Origin: Rutidosis leptorrhynchoides
Lineage: Eukaryota; Streptophyta; Magnoliopsida; Asterales; Asteraceae
DNA: 64,000 bases
Direction of reading: 5' to 3'
Assembly: GCF_046630445.1 (NCBI RefSeq)
Contig: NC_092333.1
Location: 718,076,001 to 718,140,000, forward strand
In this document: positions 48,112 through 60,371 of the stretch, in pieces
Numbering within the stretch: the first letter of the stretch is position 1
Layout of the letters: the number at the start of each line of letters is the position of its first letter
Notes under the pieces: generated by a model
Databases searched by the model: none
Told to the model about the DNA's origin: nothing
The model's input: only the letters and a program-made list of their open reading frames with translations
Program-made: the position numbers and the translations under genes

Positions 48112-50806
48112 TGTAATGACCCGGAATTTTCCGACCAAATTATACTTATGAGATTAATATTTACATAAATTAAACCATACCAACATGATAAGCAATCTAA
48201 ATTGTTGAGACTTGTGTTTTTGAAAAGAGTTTTACACAACGTTTGACCGTCCAATATGACCGATGATATCACGAACTATATAACATACGATAATTATACG
48301 TTTGTGTATATATATGTATTTATATATATTTAACATGATCTAAGGATGGTTTAACATCTCATTGTGTACTAATGACAATGAGTTATAAGTATATTTTGAA
48401 ACTACTAACTTAAGTTTTCAAAACGATAACTATACGTAACATTCTTTGATATATATACTTATAATCTCTAATGCTTATACATGTATCGTATATATAATGT
48501 ATTTAATCACTTTTTAAGAACTTAAATACATAAAACAATATAAGTATATTCACAAAAGATAGCTATATTTGAATTCTCGTTCCGTTTTCTCAAGATTTCT
48601 ATACGTATATCTAGGGTATATGTACCCGTATCATACCCAGCTTCTATACGTATTTACTATTGGTATATACACATCAAATCAACATCCTAATCAACATTAT
48701 TACTGCCCTAGATATGAAGTAACTAGAATTTGTCAAGTAGTATGAATTATTAGTAAGAAAACAAAATTAGGAATCCTTTTCTTTCTTTATAAACTAAAAA
48801 CGTTTTTATAAATGAACACCATTTCTTCACTCTATTTTCTCATACCTACACCCTCATTTCTCTCTTAAAATACTCCTAACTTCATACTTGATCATCTTAA
48901 GCATTTTCCCCATCATTTAGCTTCAATTACAAGCCTTAAACACCATAAGAAAACTCTTTCAAGAACATATCAAAATAACCACCCATTTGAAGAAGTTTAC
49001 TTCCAACCTTTTGATCTAACTCCACCACTCTTTGATTCCAAGATTATTTCTTATCTTTTGCAGTAACTTTTTCCATGTAACTTGAGGTAGTAACCTTGTT
49101 CATAATCTTATTCAATTCATATTCATATAGCTATCTTATTTTGTGGTATAAAATTTTAACAACAAGAACATAGTTTGATTGATTTCAAACTTGTTCGCAA
49201 ACTAAATAGATCCTTCTAACTTGACTTTTAAAACACTTCAAGACCTATAATATATCATAATGATATGCTAACCTAACAAGATATAACTTGGTTTTACAAA
49301 GAACATCTTAAAAACTGAATCTACGTCGTCGGAGTGCAACCGGGGGCTGTTTTGGGTTGGATAATTAAAAATCATCTTGAACTTTGAATTGGAAGTTCAT
49401 GTTCTAGAAAAATGATATTTCTTATGAATATGTTAACACATAAAAATTTCATGGTTTAACTCAAAGTGTAAGTATTTTTAGAAAAATGATCATTAAATGT
49501 TGTTTTTATGATGGAGAATGATCACTTTCATAAGTTTCACCAAAGTTTGACCTATAACCTATGATTTTGAATACAAACTAAGGTATTTTCAGTTCATATT
49601 CTTAAAATTTGACTCGATCCAAGGAAGTGGCAAGTTGAACCAACAAAAACGGAGTTGTAATGAAGAAACTACGACTAAAACAAGATTGGGTATCCGAAGC
49701 TAGTTTAGCTACGAAAATATTTGGAGAAAAAGTAAATTAATCATATCTTTTCTAATTAATATGATATTTTATATATAATTACTTATGATTTGATTTTATA
49801 TATTTCAGGACTACCCGTAAACAACACGAGAAGATTAATCATAAGACCTCATGATTGTACGCAACACGTCATTTGACAACACGGTACTTTATGTACGCAA
49901 CACGTCATTTGACAACATGGTACCATGGGTCGAGATTAATTCTGATCAATACGAATACGATGGGGTCTTTATTTATTTTATTTAAGCAACTAATTGTGGA
50001 CCACTAACATCGGACTGCTAACTACGGACTAAGAAAATATTAAAAGTATTAAAAGTATATATATATGTAACGATTACTTAAAAAGAAAATATGTTGATAT
50101 ATTATATATATGGTTAGGTTCGTGATATCTATCGGAGACCAAGTCGAATTAAATACCTTCAAGGCAAATGTGAGTTTCATTTGCTCCCTTTTTAATTGCT
50201 TTTGCAATATATATTTTTGGGCTGAGAATACATGCGCTGCTTTTATAAATGTTTACAAAATAGACACAAGTACTTAAAAATATATTCTACGTTGAGTTGT
50301 ACCACTGGCATATTTCCCTGTAGCTTGGTAACTACTATTTACATGGGTATTGTAAACGCGAATCCTGTTGATAGATCTATCGGGCCTGACAACCCCAACC
50401 GGACTGGACGACCAGTATTCAACGGTTGCACAGCACTTCGTTTTGGTGACTACACTTGGTACGGTGTAGTGAGATTTCATAATAAAGGGAATATGCGACG
50501 TTGATTAAATGTTAAGTATGGTTACCAAGTGCTCAACCACTTAGAATGCTTTACATACACTTGCGAGTGTATTATGTTTATGATTATGAAATCTTGTGGT
50601 CTATTAACATATTGAAATGATTGTTAAGATAAACCTATGAACTCACCAACCTTTTGGTTGACACTTTAAAGCATGTTTATTCTCAGGTACGAATTAAGTC
50701 TTCCGCTGTGCATTTGCTCAATATAAGGACATTACTTGGAGCCGATCATCGCAATGGGACCAAATGTTGATGACTTCGTCCAGGTGGATTAGGACGGGTC
50801 CTTTCA
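48112..50806 (+). repeat. 3' LTR of element Q
   Basis: About 99.7% identical to the 5' LTR by direct reading; preceded by the conserved polypurine-like tract and followed by the target duplication AAAAT. Confidence 0.95.
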
Positions 50807-51080
50807 AAAATGTTGGGTCTTCCATTGCTGGTTCGATAGGACACCGCATCTTCCTTGTAATATGTTTATAAAGGTTATAGGATACTGGAACAAGGATGAT
50901 GCAGGAGGTGACTTATTAATAACAGAGACTTCTCATGGATACCTGTATATTTACCGTGTAAAACAGGGCGTTTTTCTTAAAGCCAACTTTATACATCAGG
51001 GTTATGCATTCAGAACAGATATTCAACTGTATCAACCTGCGTTTTCTTCGATCCTCCACCGTTTTTCAATCAACAAATGA
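50807..51080 (+). pseudogene. F-box duplicate D, 3' part
   Basis: Continues the frame interrupted at 41510: CW.FHCWFDRTPHLPCNMFIK-like sequence, then VIGYWNKDDAGGDLLITE, a YIYRVKQGVF segment and the conserved end LYQPAFSSILHRFSINK with a stop at 51078-51080. It corresponds to the last 90 or so residues of genes B and C. Confidence 0.9.
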
Positions 51081-51917
51081 TCCTTATCTACTAAGTAGAA
51101 AACTATATGCTAATTTATACTCCATAGAGAACTTAATTTGTGATGATAAACATGTTTAATTTATTATTTTTTGAAGTTAAATACATCTTGTTAGACAGAA
51201 GTTTTTTAAGGTTTGTAATTCATTTCGCCTTCAAATATGTTTGCTTCTCCACATTCTTACAAGAAAATTTCTTATGATTCAGCATCTATCCTTACTTTTA
51301 TTTTGTTTTTTTTTTATAGTTTTTCTTGTTTCACGCACAAATATTACTGTAGTTAACACATTGTAGGATCGATTTAACGAATTAAATCAATCGATATCCT
51401 TGGAATCAAGTACGGAACCCTTGATTCGAAGGTTTATGTCAAAACCTTAAAAGAGTTTGATCGATTATGTATGTAAACAAGACGTTTTGCTTAGAAATCG
51501 ACAAAACAAGTTTACCTTATGACTTCAGATATTTTAATTTGTGTTATATAATATTTGATGAAATTTATGGGAATGGATTGAGTTTGTTAAACGTGTTTTC
51601 ATTGGTATAACTTTCATCGAGTGTTTTATAACACAACGAAAGAAAATTATAGTCAATGTTGTTGTTGCATCAACTAGATTAAAGATTCGATTGTTTCGTT
51701 TAAGATCATAGGATAAATCATTAGGCCTAATTTGATCCCTTTCAAAGCTTAAATCGAAACTAGAGTTCGTGTATGGCTTTTTTTGTGGTTGAACTTTGAA
51801 TCGAATTGATAAGATCTTTGATTCATTAGAATCGGAAAGTGAAATAGATCAAATAAGCCCGTTGATTGTATTGATTTTGTTTCTATCCGGTTTTGGAGAG
51901 AAACAAAACTTATGATT
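51081..51917 (+). other. 3' flank of duplicate D
   Basis: Up to about 51350 and again at about 51650-51730 it matches the 3' flanks of genes B and C. About 300 bp between (about 51356-51650) is absent from B and C and is an insertion of unknown type. No gene. Confidence 0.55.
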
Positions 51918-52152
51918 GTTTTTTGTTTTTTTGGGTAAGCGAGGAAACCCTCCTGTTAACGAGCACATTGGCTCCCCCATAGAAGGTAAAACCTCGGGTA
52001 ATCAAGCCCCGAGCGCGCGACCTGGTACCGGGTGAATTGCGCATTATGCGCACCCTCTAGTCACACTACCTTTTTGAACAATTTGGCGTAGCCAGGAATT
52101 GAACCCGGGTGGTATGCTTCATTGGGCAACTCGGTGGCCACTCAGGCAAGCC
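51918..52152 (-). mobile_element. tRNA-derived SINE, minus orientation
   Basis: On the minus strand, an A-box-like GTGGCCACCGAG (about 52128-52140) is followed by a B box GGTTCAATTCC (52095-52105) in a tRNA-like head, then a GC-rich body and a poly(A)-like tail (T runs at 51918-51932). About 235 bp. Target duplications are not clear. Confidence 0.7.
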
Positions 52153-52889
52153 TGAATGGTTAAATGATATTTGTTTTGAATGGTTGTTATTATGTTTTGC
52201 TAAATTAAATGCAGAGATGTGCAAGCTAGCAGCATACTTCTTGATTTTAGATATGAAGTGCGATTAGGGAGTCTAAGTGAAGTTTGTATCCAAGAAGGGG
52301 ACAGCCATTCGAGTCGGTTCACCAGGTTGCTCAGATTACCTCAATAAGTATTTGAAACATATAACCTCATATATATACTAACTGGCCTGTTATCCTTTGT
52401 TAATCAAAGTTTTCTTCCTTTTGATAAACTTAAACAATATAAGTTGGTGCTCTATTCCATGCAGAGAAGACCAAATGTCAAGTCCTTGATTGGAGTCACC
52501 GATTCTGCATCATCAACGGAATTGCTCGGGGGCTTCTTCATCTGTATCAAGACTCCCATCTTCGTATAATACATAGAGACTTAAAAGCTGCCAATATTTT
52601 GTTGGACAACGAAATGAACCCAAAGATATCGGATTCATGCATAGAGATTTTGGCCTTGCAACAAGATTTGAAGGACATGAGACGGCAGCTAACACATAGA
52701 ATGTGGTTGGAACTTAGTAAGAATGTGGTTGAAGGACATGAACCCAAAGATATCGGATTTATTGGTGACTTAACTGACTCTTAGAGCCTAAATTAAATTT
52801 CTGGCAGGATTTAAAACTCATGGAAATTAGATTTACCATTTTCATGGCGTCTCAATTTTATTTTATTTTTTTAAAAATTTTTTTCCTAC

Positions 52890-53092
52890 TTATTGGCCGG
52901 AGGTCCACTCGGAAGCAAGCTCTCTATCCGTCGAATAGAGAGAGAGATGACTTTCTCTACTTTTGAGAGTGTTTTCACTCTGGGTGAAAAAATAACTTGT
53001 CTTTATTCTCGGATAGGGGAAGGATTGTCTACATCTCACCTCCCCCATACACCACTTATGTGGTATATATTATGTTTTGTTGTTGTTGTTAT
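52890..53092 (+). mobile_element. Au-type SINE-like copy
   Basis: The body (GGAGGTCCACTCGGAAGCAA, then GGGGAAGGATTGTCTACATC, CACCTCCCCCATACACC) and a (TTG)n 3' end at 53075-53090 resemble the widespread plant Au SINE family. The 5' head appears truncated. It lies in the intron of the kinase relic. A second SINE is inserted in its TTG tail. Confidence 0.65.
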
Positions 53093-53345
53093 CTTTTTTT
53101 TAACGGCAAATTTTTGCATCGAATACTTTCATTAACGACCCACTCACGCTAGGTAGGAAACTCCAAGGATTGACCCGGGTTGCTTGGCAACTAATCGCGG
53201 GTTCTAGGTTGCTTGGCAACTAATCGCGAAAAATCCTAGAGAAAACCTCCCCCTTATCGGAATTGAACCCGTGTTCCTTGGCAACTAATCGCGAATCCCC
53301 CTACTAAGGCTTGGAAACCACTCGGGTAATGCCTCGGTGGTTTTA
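53093..53345 (-). mobile_element. Second tRNA-derived SINE nested in the first
   Basis: 253 bp flanked by a 10-bp duplication TTGTTGTTAT (53083-53092 and 53346-53355). On the minus strand there is a tRNA-like head with a B box GGTTCAATTCC (53259-53269), and a poly(A) tail (T run 53094-53101). It contains three copies of TTGGCAACTAATCGCG (about 53190, 53213, 53279). Confidence 0.75.
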
Positions 53346-53529
53346 TTGTTGTTATTGTAATAATTTAAATCTATCAAATTCCTCACAGTGGTTACATCCT
53401 CCAGAGTACGCTCTTCATGGGGTATTCTCTATAAAATCAGACGTGTATGCTTTACTGTTTTGGTTTTAGAAATAATAAGTGGGAAGAAGAACCAACTAAT
53501 TTTCTCTCAACAACATAGCGACAACCTTC

Positions 53530-54799
53530 TTGGACATGTAATCAAAATTATTGAGTAATTAATTAATTACATAATTATATTAAGCCAAATTAATCTACAG
53601 TTAACAAGTTAGCTTAAGGAGATTAATTTAATATATGTTATGATAGATATATAGATAGATATAGATTTATAAATGTATAGATAAAGGTATACAAGATAGA
53701 AGATAAATAGATATATAGATAAATAATATAAATAATTGTCGTGCTTGCTATCAACCTTAGTTAACAACTTTCACGCACAAGCTATTTCTCAAATAGTCAA
53801 ATATGATCACAAAAGAGTTTTCAGTACTATGCCAAAAAGTAGCATGTTTTACACAGATAAAAAAGCAAAGCTTTTTGGTGATTCCAGAAAGTACAATGTA
53901 CCAGAAAGTAAGATCGCAAAAATATTTCATAAAATAGTCAAACAGATAAAAAAGCAAAGCTTTTTGGTGATTCCTGCAAGTACAATGTACCAAAAAGTAA
54001 GATCGCAAAAATATTTCATAAAATAGTCAAAATTTGTATTGAAAAATAACTTTCGAGTCAAATATACCAAGAAGTAGAATCAAATATACCAAGAAGTAGA
54101 AGGGCAATAAACTTACGGTCAAATAATACAAATAAGTTGTTTCAAGATAGCCGAGTATTAGTGAGCCCAATAACAATTTAAGCCCATCAAAACTCCTAAC
54201 CTTGTCTAGCCCACCATTTTTACAGAGTCCGCTCACCTTTTCACCTTTATCTTTCCCCCGTATATCGAATTCAAACCGTAATCACCAAATATTAGGGCTC
54301 AGACAGAACCTCATTCGTACCAATTACACCAGAGGAATCGAGTTGCTTGAAGTAATAATCGAAACTACAAGTGAGAATCAATAATTACACCTCTCTATTC
54401 TGAAACCTAAAATGATTCACAAGTAGCAACGCTTGATTCACAGGTGACTGTACACTCGATTGATTGTAAGTGTAACATCGTAGTCACTCTATTTTTTCTT
54501 CTAATTGGCGATTTTATTGTTATGTTTTGATGATTTGATTGGTGATTTTTTATATGTCGATTAGAATTTTTTGCTGATGATTTGATTGTTATGTTATGAT
54601 TTTGTAGATTGACTTTGTGTATAAGAAACTATCACAGTCACTATAATTTTTTCTAATTGGTTTTCATAATTGGTTGTTGGTTATAAGTTGTTACTATTTC
54701 GTTTATATATGCTTGATTGATTGATTGATGGTGTACCTCATTTGTGATCATCTTGCTTATGCCTTGCACAGATTTCTTCATTCACCACATGGAACAAGC
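53530..54799 (+). pseudogene. Duplicate E: F-box upstream region and start of exon 1, interrupted by a copia element
   Basis: Matches the regions upstream of genes B and C from the block start (GACATGTAATCA near 53535) through ATGGTGTACCTCATTTGTGA at 54727, i.e. the start of exon 1 (MVYLICDHLAYALHRF). At 54800, inside exon 1 after CACCACATGGAACAAG, copia element S begins. The hAT-like insertion of B and C is absent (site near 54146-54160). A roughly 70-bp tandem repeat at about 53865-54020 (AAAAAGCAAAGCTTTTTGGT) is specific to this copy. Any remainder of the gene would lie beyond the right end of the window. Confidence 0.8.
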
Positions 54800-55907
54800 T
54801 GTTGGAGGTTTTATTTAATTTTCGTGTAAGGTAAAATAATCGATAGCCGGATAAATCACCGAATCGTGGTATCACTTTTCGAAAGTAATTATTCGACCCT
54901 TATTGCCTGGGTTACACGAATATCACTTTGAGATAAGACAGAGATTAGTTCTTGTTATTGGCAGTAAACAAAAACTCTTTTGCAGAAGAGTATTAGATGT
55001 TCGTAACTTGTATCTTCTCTCATGCATATTGGTTAATATATTTATATACACCTTTAATCATGAAAGAGTCTTTTATTAAAATCAATTGGCCAATTGATTA
55101 ATAAAAGTATCTTCTATAATATTCAAAAGTGGTTACAGGAAGAATATTTCTATAAACATATATTATCACTTCCATCATTAAAGTAAAAGTTATTACTTTT
55201 ACAATAAACAAATATTATTACTTCTATCATTAAAGTAAAACTTGTTACTTTTACAATAAACGAATATTATATTTTACAACTATCAAAGCATGAGTGATTA
55301 CTTTATAATAAACAAGTATTATTCATTCCACTATTAAAGTAAAAGTGAGTCCAGGAATAATTCTTCCGTAATCACTCAAAATTGTGTTAAGTGTTTTCTT
55401 GCTACTGCCTCTTAAGGATCAGCAGCGCAAAAGTCAGCAAAAGGACCAGCAGCGCAAAGGAGTCAGCATAGGGACTAGCAGCGCAAAAGTCAGCAAACAG
55501 GACCAGCAGCACAAAAGTCAGCAAACAGGACCAGCAGCGCAAAAGTCAGCAAACAGGACCAGCAGCGCAGAGGAACCAGCAAATAGGACCAGCAGCGCAG
55601 AGGAACCAGCAAACAGGACCAGCTGCGCAGAACAAGCAGCACAGGGACCAGCTGCACAGAACAACCAGTACAGGGACCAGCAATGCAGAACAACCAGCAC
55701 AAAACACTTAGCCAAATTTCAGCTTACTAAGAAAACTTAGTACTGAAAACACTTAGTCAAATTTCAGGTAGACCAAGTCATGATAGTAAATAATGGAAAA
55801 TCACTTTTGAGTCCGGGTAATCTATCACTTAATGGGTGTACACTCCGTACCTCCAAACCCATTTACAAGTGTAGATTAAAACCCACAATTACACTAAATT
55901 TCCAACA
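54800..55907 (-). repeat. 3' LTR of copia element S, with a 28-30 bp minisatellite
   Basis: 1108 bp. About 55415-55700 is a tandem array of GGACCAGCAGCGCAAAAGTC plus AGCAAACA-like units, 28-30 bp each, about ten copies in a mixed order of two unit types. The array creates open frames that spell Gly-Pro-Ala-Ala-Gln repeats on the plus strand, which I do not treat as a gene. Confidence 0.85.
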
Positions 55908-57118
55908 ATCCTCCCCAATTTAGTGCAATTCGTTTCATGAGAATTAAACAAATTAAAACAAAACTCATGCATAAATGAAAATATCTTGAAGATTGAATTT
56001 TCACCTTAGTACATTACGCATTCCAAATATTCGAGAATCGGGGTGTTCTAAGAATTGAACCCTTCAACCCATTTGAATAACTGAAAATAACATACACATA
56101 AGTTTTCAAATACTCTAAAGCTATCCTGACACTTTACAAGCCATGTGTCCATATCCTTTCATGAATGTATCTAAAGCAAAAGTCCAAGCTTTGTTGAAGC
56201 GGCAAAACTTCACATTCACATAGGTAGTTCATTACAGTCATGCACCTGCTCATGCACTTTTTCAAATGAACTATTAAGAAGTCAGACTTCAACCTCTCCT
56301 TCAGCAGGTCCGAGTACATACATTACCTTGGGATGATACAAAACTTATGTACTCCAAATTTCTAAGTATAAGCCTTCCATATTGAATTCAACTTCTAATT
56401 TTTATCAGAAGGGAATTGGGTATCTTATAATTAGAAATTTATGCAGACTTTAAACCCATCCCCATAGCAGACTTGTCAACCAAGTCTCTTGCCAATCCCT
56501 TCGTCAAGTGATCAGCTAAATTCTGTTGTGACCTCACGGACACTATAGAAATCACCCCATTCATGATGAGTTCACGAATCATGCTATGTCTAACACCTAA
56601 GTGTCTAGACTTTCCATTGTACATCTGGCTATAAGCCTTTGCCAATGTCGCAGCACTATCACAATGGATAGACATGGGTGCTATAGGTTTAGGCCATAAT
56701 GGTATCTCATGGATCAAGTTTCTAAGCCATTCTACTTCTTTACCAGCAGCAGCTAAAGCAACAAACTCAGATTCCATCGTTGAGTTGGTAATACATGTCT
56801 GCTTCTTAGAAGCCCATGAAATAGCACCTCCCCCAAGCAAGAACACCCAACCACTTGTTGAAGAATGATCTTCAATATTGGTTATCCAACTCGCATCAGA
56901 ATATCCTTCTATTATCGAAGGAAACCCATTATAAGATAAACTATAGTCCATAGTTTTCTTCAAGTACTTCAGTACCCGCCTAATTGCTTGCCAGTGATGA
57001 GTACTAGGATTACTAGTATATCTACTCAGTTTTCCCACCGCAAAAGCAATATCCGGCCTTGTACAAGTCATGGCGTACATCAAACAGCCAATCACCTGAG
57101 AATACTCAAGTTGTGATA
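54800..57118 (-). mobile_element. Element S: Ty1/copia retrotransposon, minus orientation, split by element R
   Basis: 3' LTR at 54800-55907 (TGTTGGAGG ... TTTCCAACA), preceded on the minus strand by a polypurine tract ATTGGGGAGGAT (complement at 55908-55919). The candidate left target duplication is CAAGC (54795-54799). Inside, about 56440-57100 encodes the C-terminal copia polyprotein: the end of reverse transcriptase and RNase H ([42 protein letters not shown]). The element is cut at 57118 by R; its remainder lies outside the window. The visible coding part shows no obvious break; wholeness cannot be judged. Confidence 0.9.
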
Positions 57119-60100
57119 TGAAATGTCCCGTTCTTATTGATTAAAAACGTTCCATATTAATTGATTTCGTTGCGAGGTTTTGACCTCTATATGAGACGTT
57201 TTTCAAAGACTGCATTCATTTTTAAAACAAACCATAACCTTTATTTCATAAATAAAGGTTTAAAAGCTTTACGTAGATTATCAAATAATGATAATCTAAA
57301 ATATCCTGTTTACACACGACCATTACATAATGGTTTACAATACAAATATGTTACATCGAAATCAGTTTCTTGAATGCAGTTTTTACACAATATCATACAA
57401 ACATGGACTCCAAATCTTGTCCTTATTTTAGTATGCAACAGCGGAAGCTCTTAATATTCACCTGAGAATAAACATGCTTTAAACGTCAACAAAAATGTTG
57501 GTGAGTTATAGGTTTAACCTATATATATCAAATCGTAACAATAGACCACAAGATTTCATATTTCAATACACATCCCATACATAGAGATAAAAATCATTCA
57601 TATGGTGAACACCTGGTAACCGACATTAACAAGATGCATATATAAGAATATCCCCATCATTCCGGGACACCCTTCGGATATGATATAAATTTCGAAGTAC
57701 TAAAGCATCCGGTACTTTGGATGGGGCTTGTTGGGCCCGATAGATCTATCTTTAGGATTCGCGTCAATTAGGGTGTCTGTTCCCTAATTCTTAGATTACC
57801 AGACTTAATAAAAAGGGGCATATTCGATTTCGATAATTCAACCATAGAATGTAGTTTCACGTACTTGTGTCTATTTTGTAAATCATTTATAAAACCTGCA
57901 TGTATTCTCATCCCAAAAATATTAGATTTTAAAAGTGGGACTATAACTCACATTCACAGATTTTTACTTCGTCGGGAAGTAAGACTTGGCCACTGGTTGA
58001 TTCACGAACCTATAACAATATATACATATATATATATCAAAGTATGTTCAAAATATATTTACAACACTTTTAATATATTTTGATGTTTTAAGTTTATTAA
58101 GTCAGCTGTCCTCGTTAGTAACCTACAACTAGTTGTCCACAGTTAGATGTACAGAAATAAATCGATAAATATTATCTTGAATCAATCCACGACCCAGTGT
58201 ATACGTATCTCAGTATTGATCACAACTCAAACTATATATATTTTGGAATCAACCTCAACCCTGTATAGCTAACTCCAACATTCACATATAGAGTGTCTAT
58301 GGTTGTTCCGAAATATATATAGATGTGTCGACATGATAGGTCGAAACATTGTATACGTGTCTATGGTATCTCAAGATTACATAATATACAATACAAGTTG
58401 ATTAAGTTATGGTTGGAATAGATTTGTTACCAATTTTCACGTAGCTAAAATGAGAAAAATTATCCAATCTTGTTTTACCCATAACTTCTTCATTTTAAAT
58501 CCGTTTTGAGTGAATCAAATTGCTATGGTTTCATATTGAACTCTATTTTATGAATCTAAACAGAAAAGTATAGGTTTATAGTCGGAAAAATAAGTTACAA
58601 GTCGTTTTTGTAAAGGTAGTCATTTCAGTCGAAAGAACGACGTCTAGATGACCATTTTAGAAAACATACTTCCACTTTGAGTTTAATCATAATTTTTGGA
58701 TATAGTTTCATGTTCATAATAAAAATCATTTTCTCAGAATAACAACTTTAAAATCAAAGTTTATCATAGTTTTTAATTAACTAACCCAAAACAGCCCTCG
58801 GTGTTACTACGACGGCGTAAATCCGGTTTTACGGTGTTTTTCGTGTTTCCAGGTTTTAAATCATTAAGTTAGCATATCATATAGATATAGAACATGTGTT
58901 TAGTTGATTTTAAAAGTCAAGTTAGAAGGATTAACTTTTGTTTGCGAACAAGTTTAGAATTAACTAAACTATGTTCTAGTGATTACAAGTTTAAACCTTC
59001 GAATAAGATAGCTTTATATGTATGAATCGAATGATGTTATGAACATCATTACTACCTTAAGTTCCTTGGATAAACCTACTGGAAAAGAGAAAAATGGATC
59101 TAGCTTCAATGGATCCTTGGATGGCTCGAAGTTCTTGAAGCAGTATCATGACACGAAAACAAGTTCAAGTAAGATCATCACTTGAAATAAGATTGTTATA
59201 GTTATAGAAATTGAACCAAAGTTTGAATATGATTATTACCTTGTATTAGAATGATAACCTACTGTAAGAAACAAAGATTTCTTGAGGTTGGATGATCACC
59301 TTACAAGATTGGAAGTGAGCTAGCAAACTTGAAAGTATTCTTGATTTTATGAAACTAGAACTTTTGGAATTTATGAAGAACACTTAGAACTTGAAGATAG
59401 AACTTGAGAGAGATCAATTAGATGAAGAAAATTGAAGAATGAAAGTGTTTGTAGGTGTTTTTGGTCGTTGGTGTATGGATTAGATATAAAGGATATGTAA
59501 TTTTGTTTTCATGTAAATAAGTCATGAATGATTACTCATATTTTTGTAATTTTATGAGATATTTCATGCTAGTTGCCAAATGATGGTTCCCACATGTGTT
59601 AGGTGACTCACATGGGCTGCTAAGAGCTGATCATTGGAGTGTATATACCAATAGTACATACATCTAAAAGCTGTGTATTGTACGAGTACGAATACGGGTG
59701 CATACGAGTAGAATTGTTGATGAAACTGAACGAGGATGTAATTGTAAGCATTTTTGTTAAGTAGAAGTATTTTGATAAGTGTATTGAAGTCTTTCAAAAG
59801 TGTATAAATACATATTAAAACACTACATGTATATACATTTTAACTGAGTCGTTAAGTCATCGTTAGTCGTTACATGTAAGTGTTGTTTTGAAACCTTTAG
59901 GTTAACGATCTTGTTAAATGTTGTTAACACAATGTTTATAATATCAAATGAGATTTTAAATTATTATATTATCATGATATTATCATGTATGAATATCTCT
60001 TAATATGATATATATACATTAAATGTCTTTACAACGATAATCGTTACATATATGTCTCGTTTAAAAATCATTAAGTTAGTAGTCTTGTTTTTACATATGT

Positions 60101-60371
60101 AGTTCATTGTTAATATACTTAATGATATGTTTACTTATCATAGTATCATGTTAACTATATATATATCCATATATATGTCATCATATAGTTTTTACAAGTT
60201 TTAACGTTCGTGAATCACCGGTCAACTTGGGTAGTCAATTGTCTATATGAAACATATTTCAATTAATCAAGTCTTAATAAGTTTGATTGCTTAACATGTT
60301 GGAAACATTTAATCATGTAAATATCAATCTCAATTAATATATATAAACATGGAAAAGTTCGGGTCACTACA
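57119..60371 (-). repeat. 3' LTR of chromovirus R (3.25 kb)
   Basis: Left edge TGAAATGTCCCG, right edge CGGGTCACTACA (complement of an LTR start TGTAGTGACCCG). The 5 bp before it, TGATA (57114-57118), are the candidate target duplication within copia S. The complement of 58785-58800 gives GGCTGTTTTGGGTT, shared with P and Q. Confidence 0.88.

Larger units (their letters stand above)
41511..50806 (+). mobile_element. Element Q: young non-autonomous LTR retrotransposon (LARD-like) inside F-box duplicate D
   Basis: 9.3 kb, flanked by a perfect target duplication AAAAT (41506-41510 and 50807-50811). LTRs are 41511-44207 and 48112-50806 and differ by 8 substitutions and one 2-bp indel in about 2.7 kb (about 0.3%). 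At a commonly used plant rate of 1.3e-8 per site per year that is about 0.1 million years. Primer site at 44210 (TGGTATCAGAGC). The interior of 3.9 kb has one short frame and no recognisable protease, reverse transcriptase, RNase H or integrase. It looks structurally whole as a non-autonomous element and needs proteins from elsewhere. Confidence 0.93.
52465..53515 (+). pseudogene. Receptor-like kinase pseudogene fragment (S-domain/cysteine-rich RLK type), two exons
   Basis: The first piece follows an acceptor-like ATGCAG at 52464 and reads [20 protein letters not shown], then [19 protein letters not shown] and KISD, covering the catalytic loop (HRDLKxxN, kinase subdomain VIb). At the DFG loop a 14-bp insertion near 52632 shifts the frame; RDFGLA is still visible in another frame. 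The second piece (about 53389-53515) reads PPEYALHGVFSIKSDVYA, subdomains VIII-IX, with another frame change before LVLEIISGKKNQ. The order and the gap between them match two consecutive exons of plant S-locus/CRK-type kinase genes, with SINEs in the intron. The N-terminal part and the rest of the kinase are missing. Confidence 0.85.

Noticed and set aside
53190-53295. Possible CRISPR-like spaced repeat
   Set aside because: Only three 16-bp copies with irregular spacing within a SINE, in a plant nuclear sequence.
55384-55740. A 118-codon Gly-Pro-Ala-Gln-rich protein
   Set aside because: Created by the minisatellite in the copia LTR; open frames also exist on the other strand.
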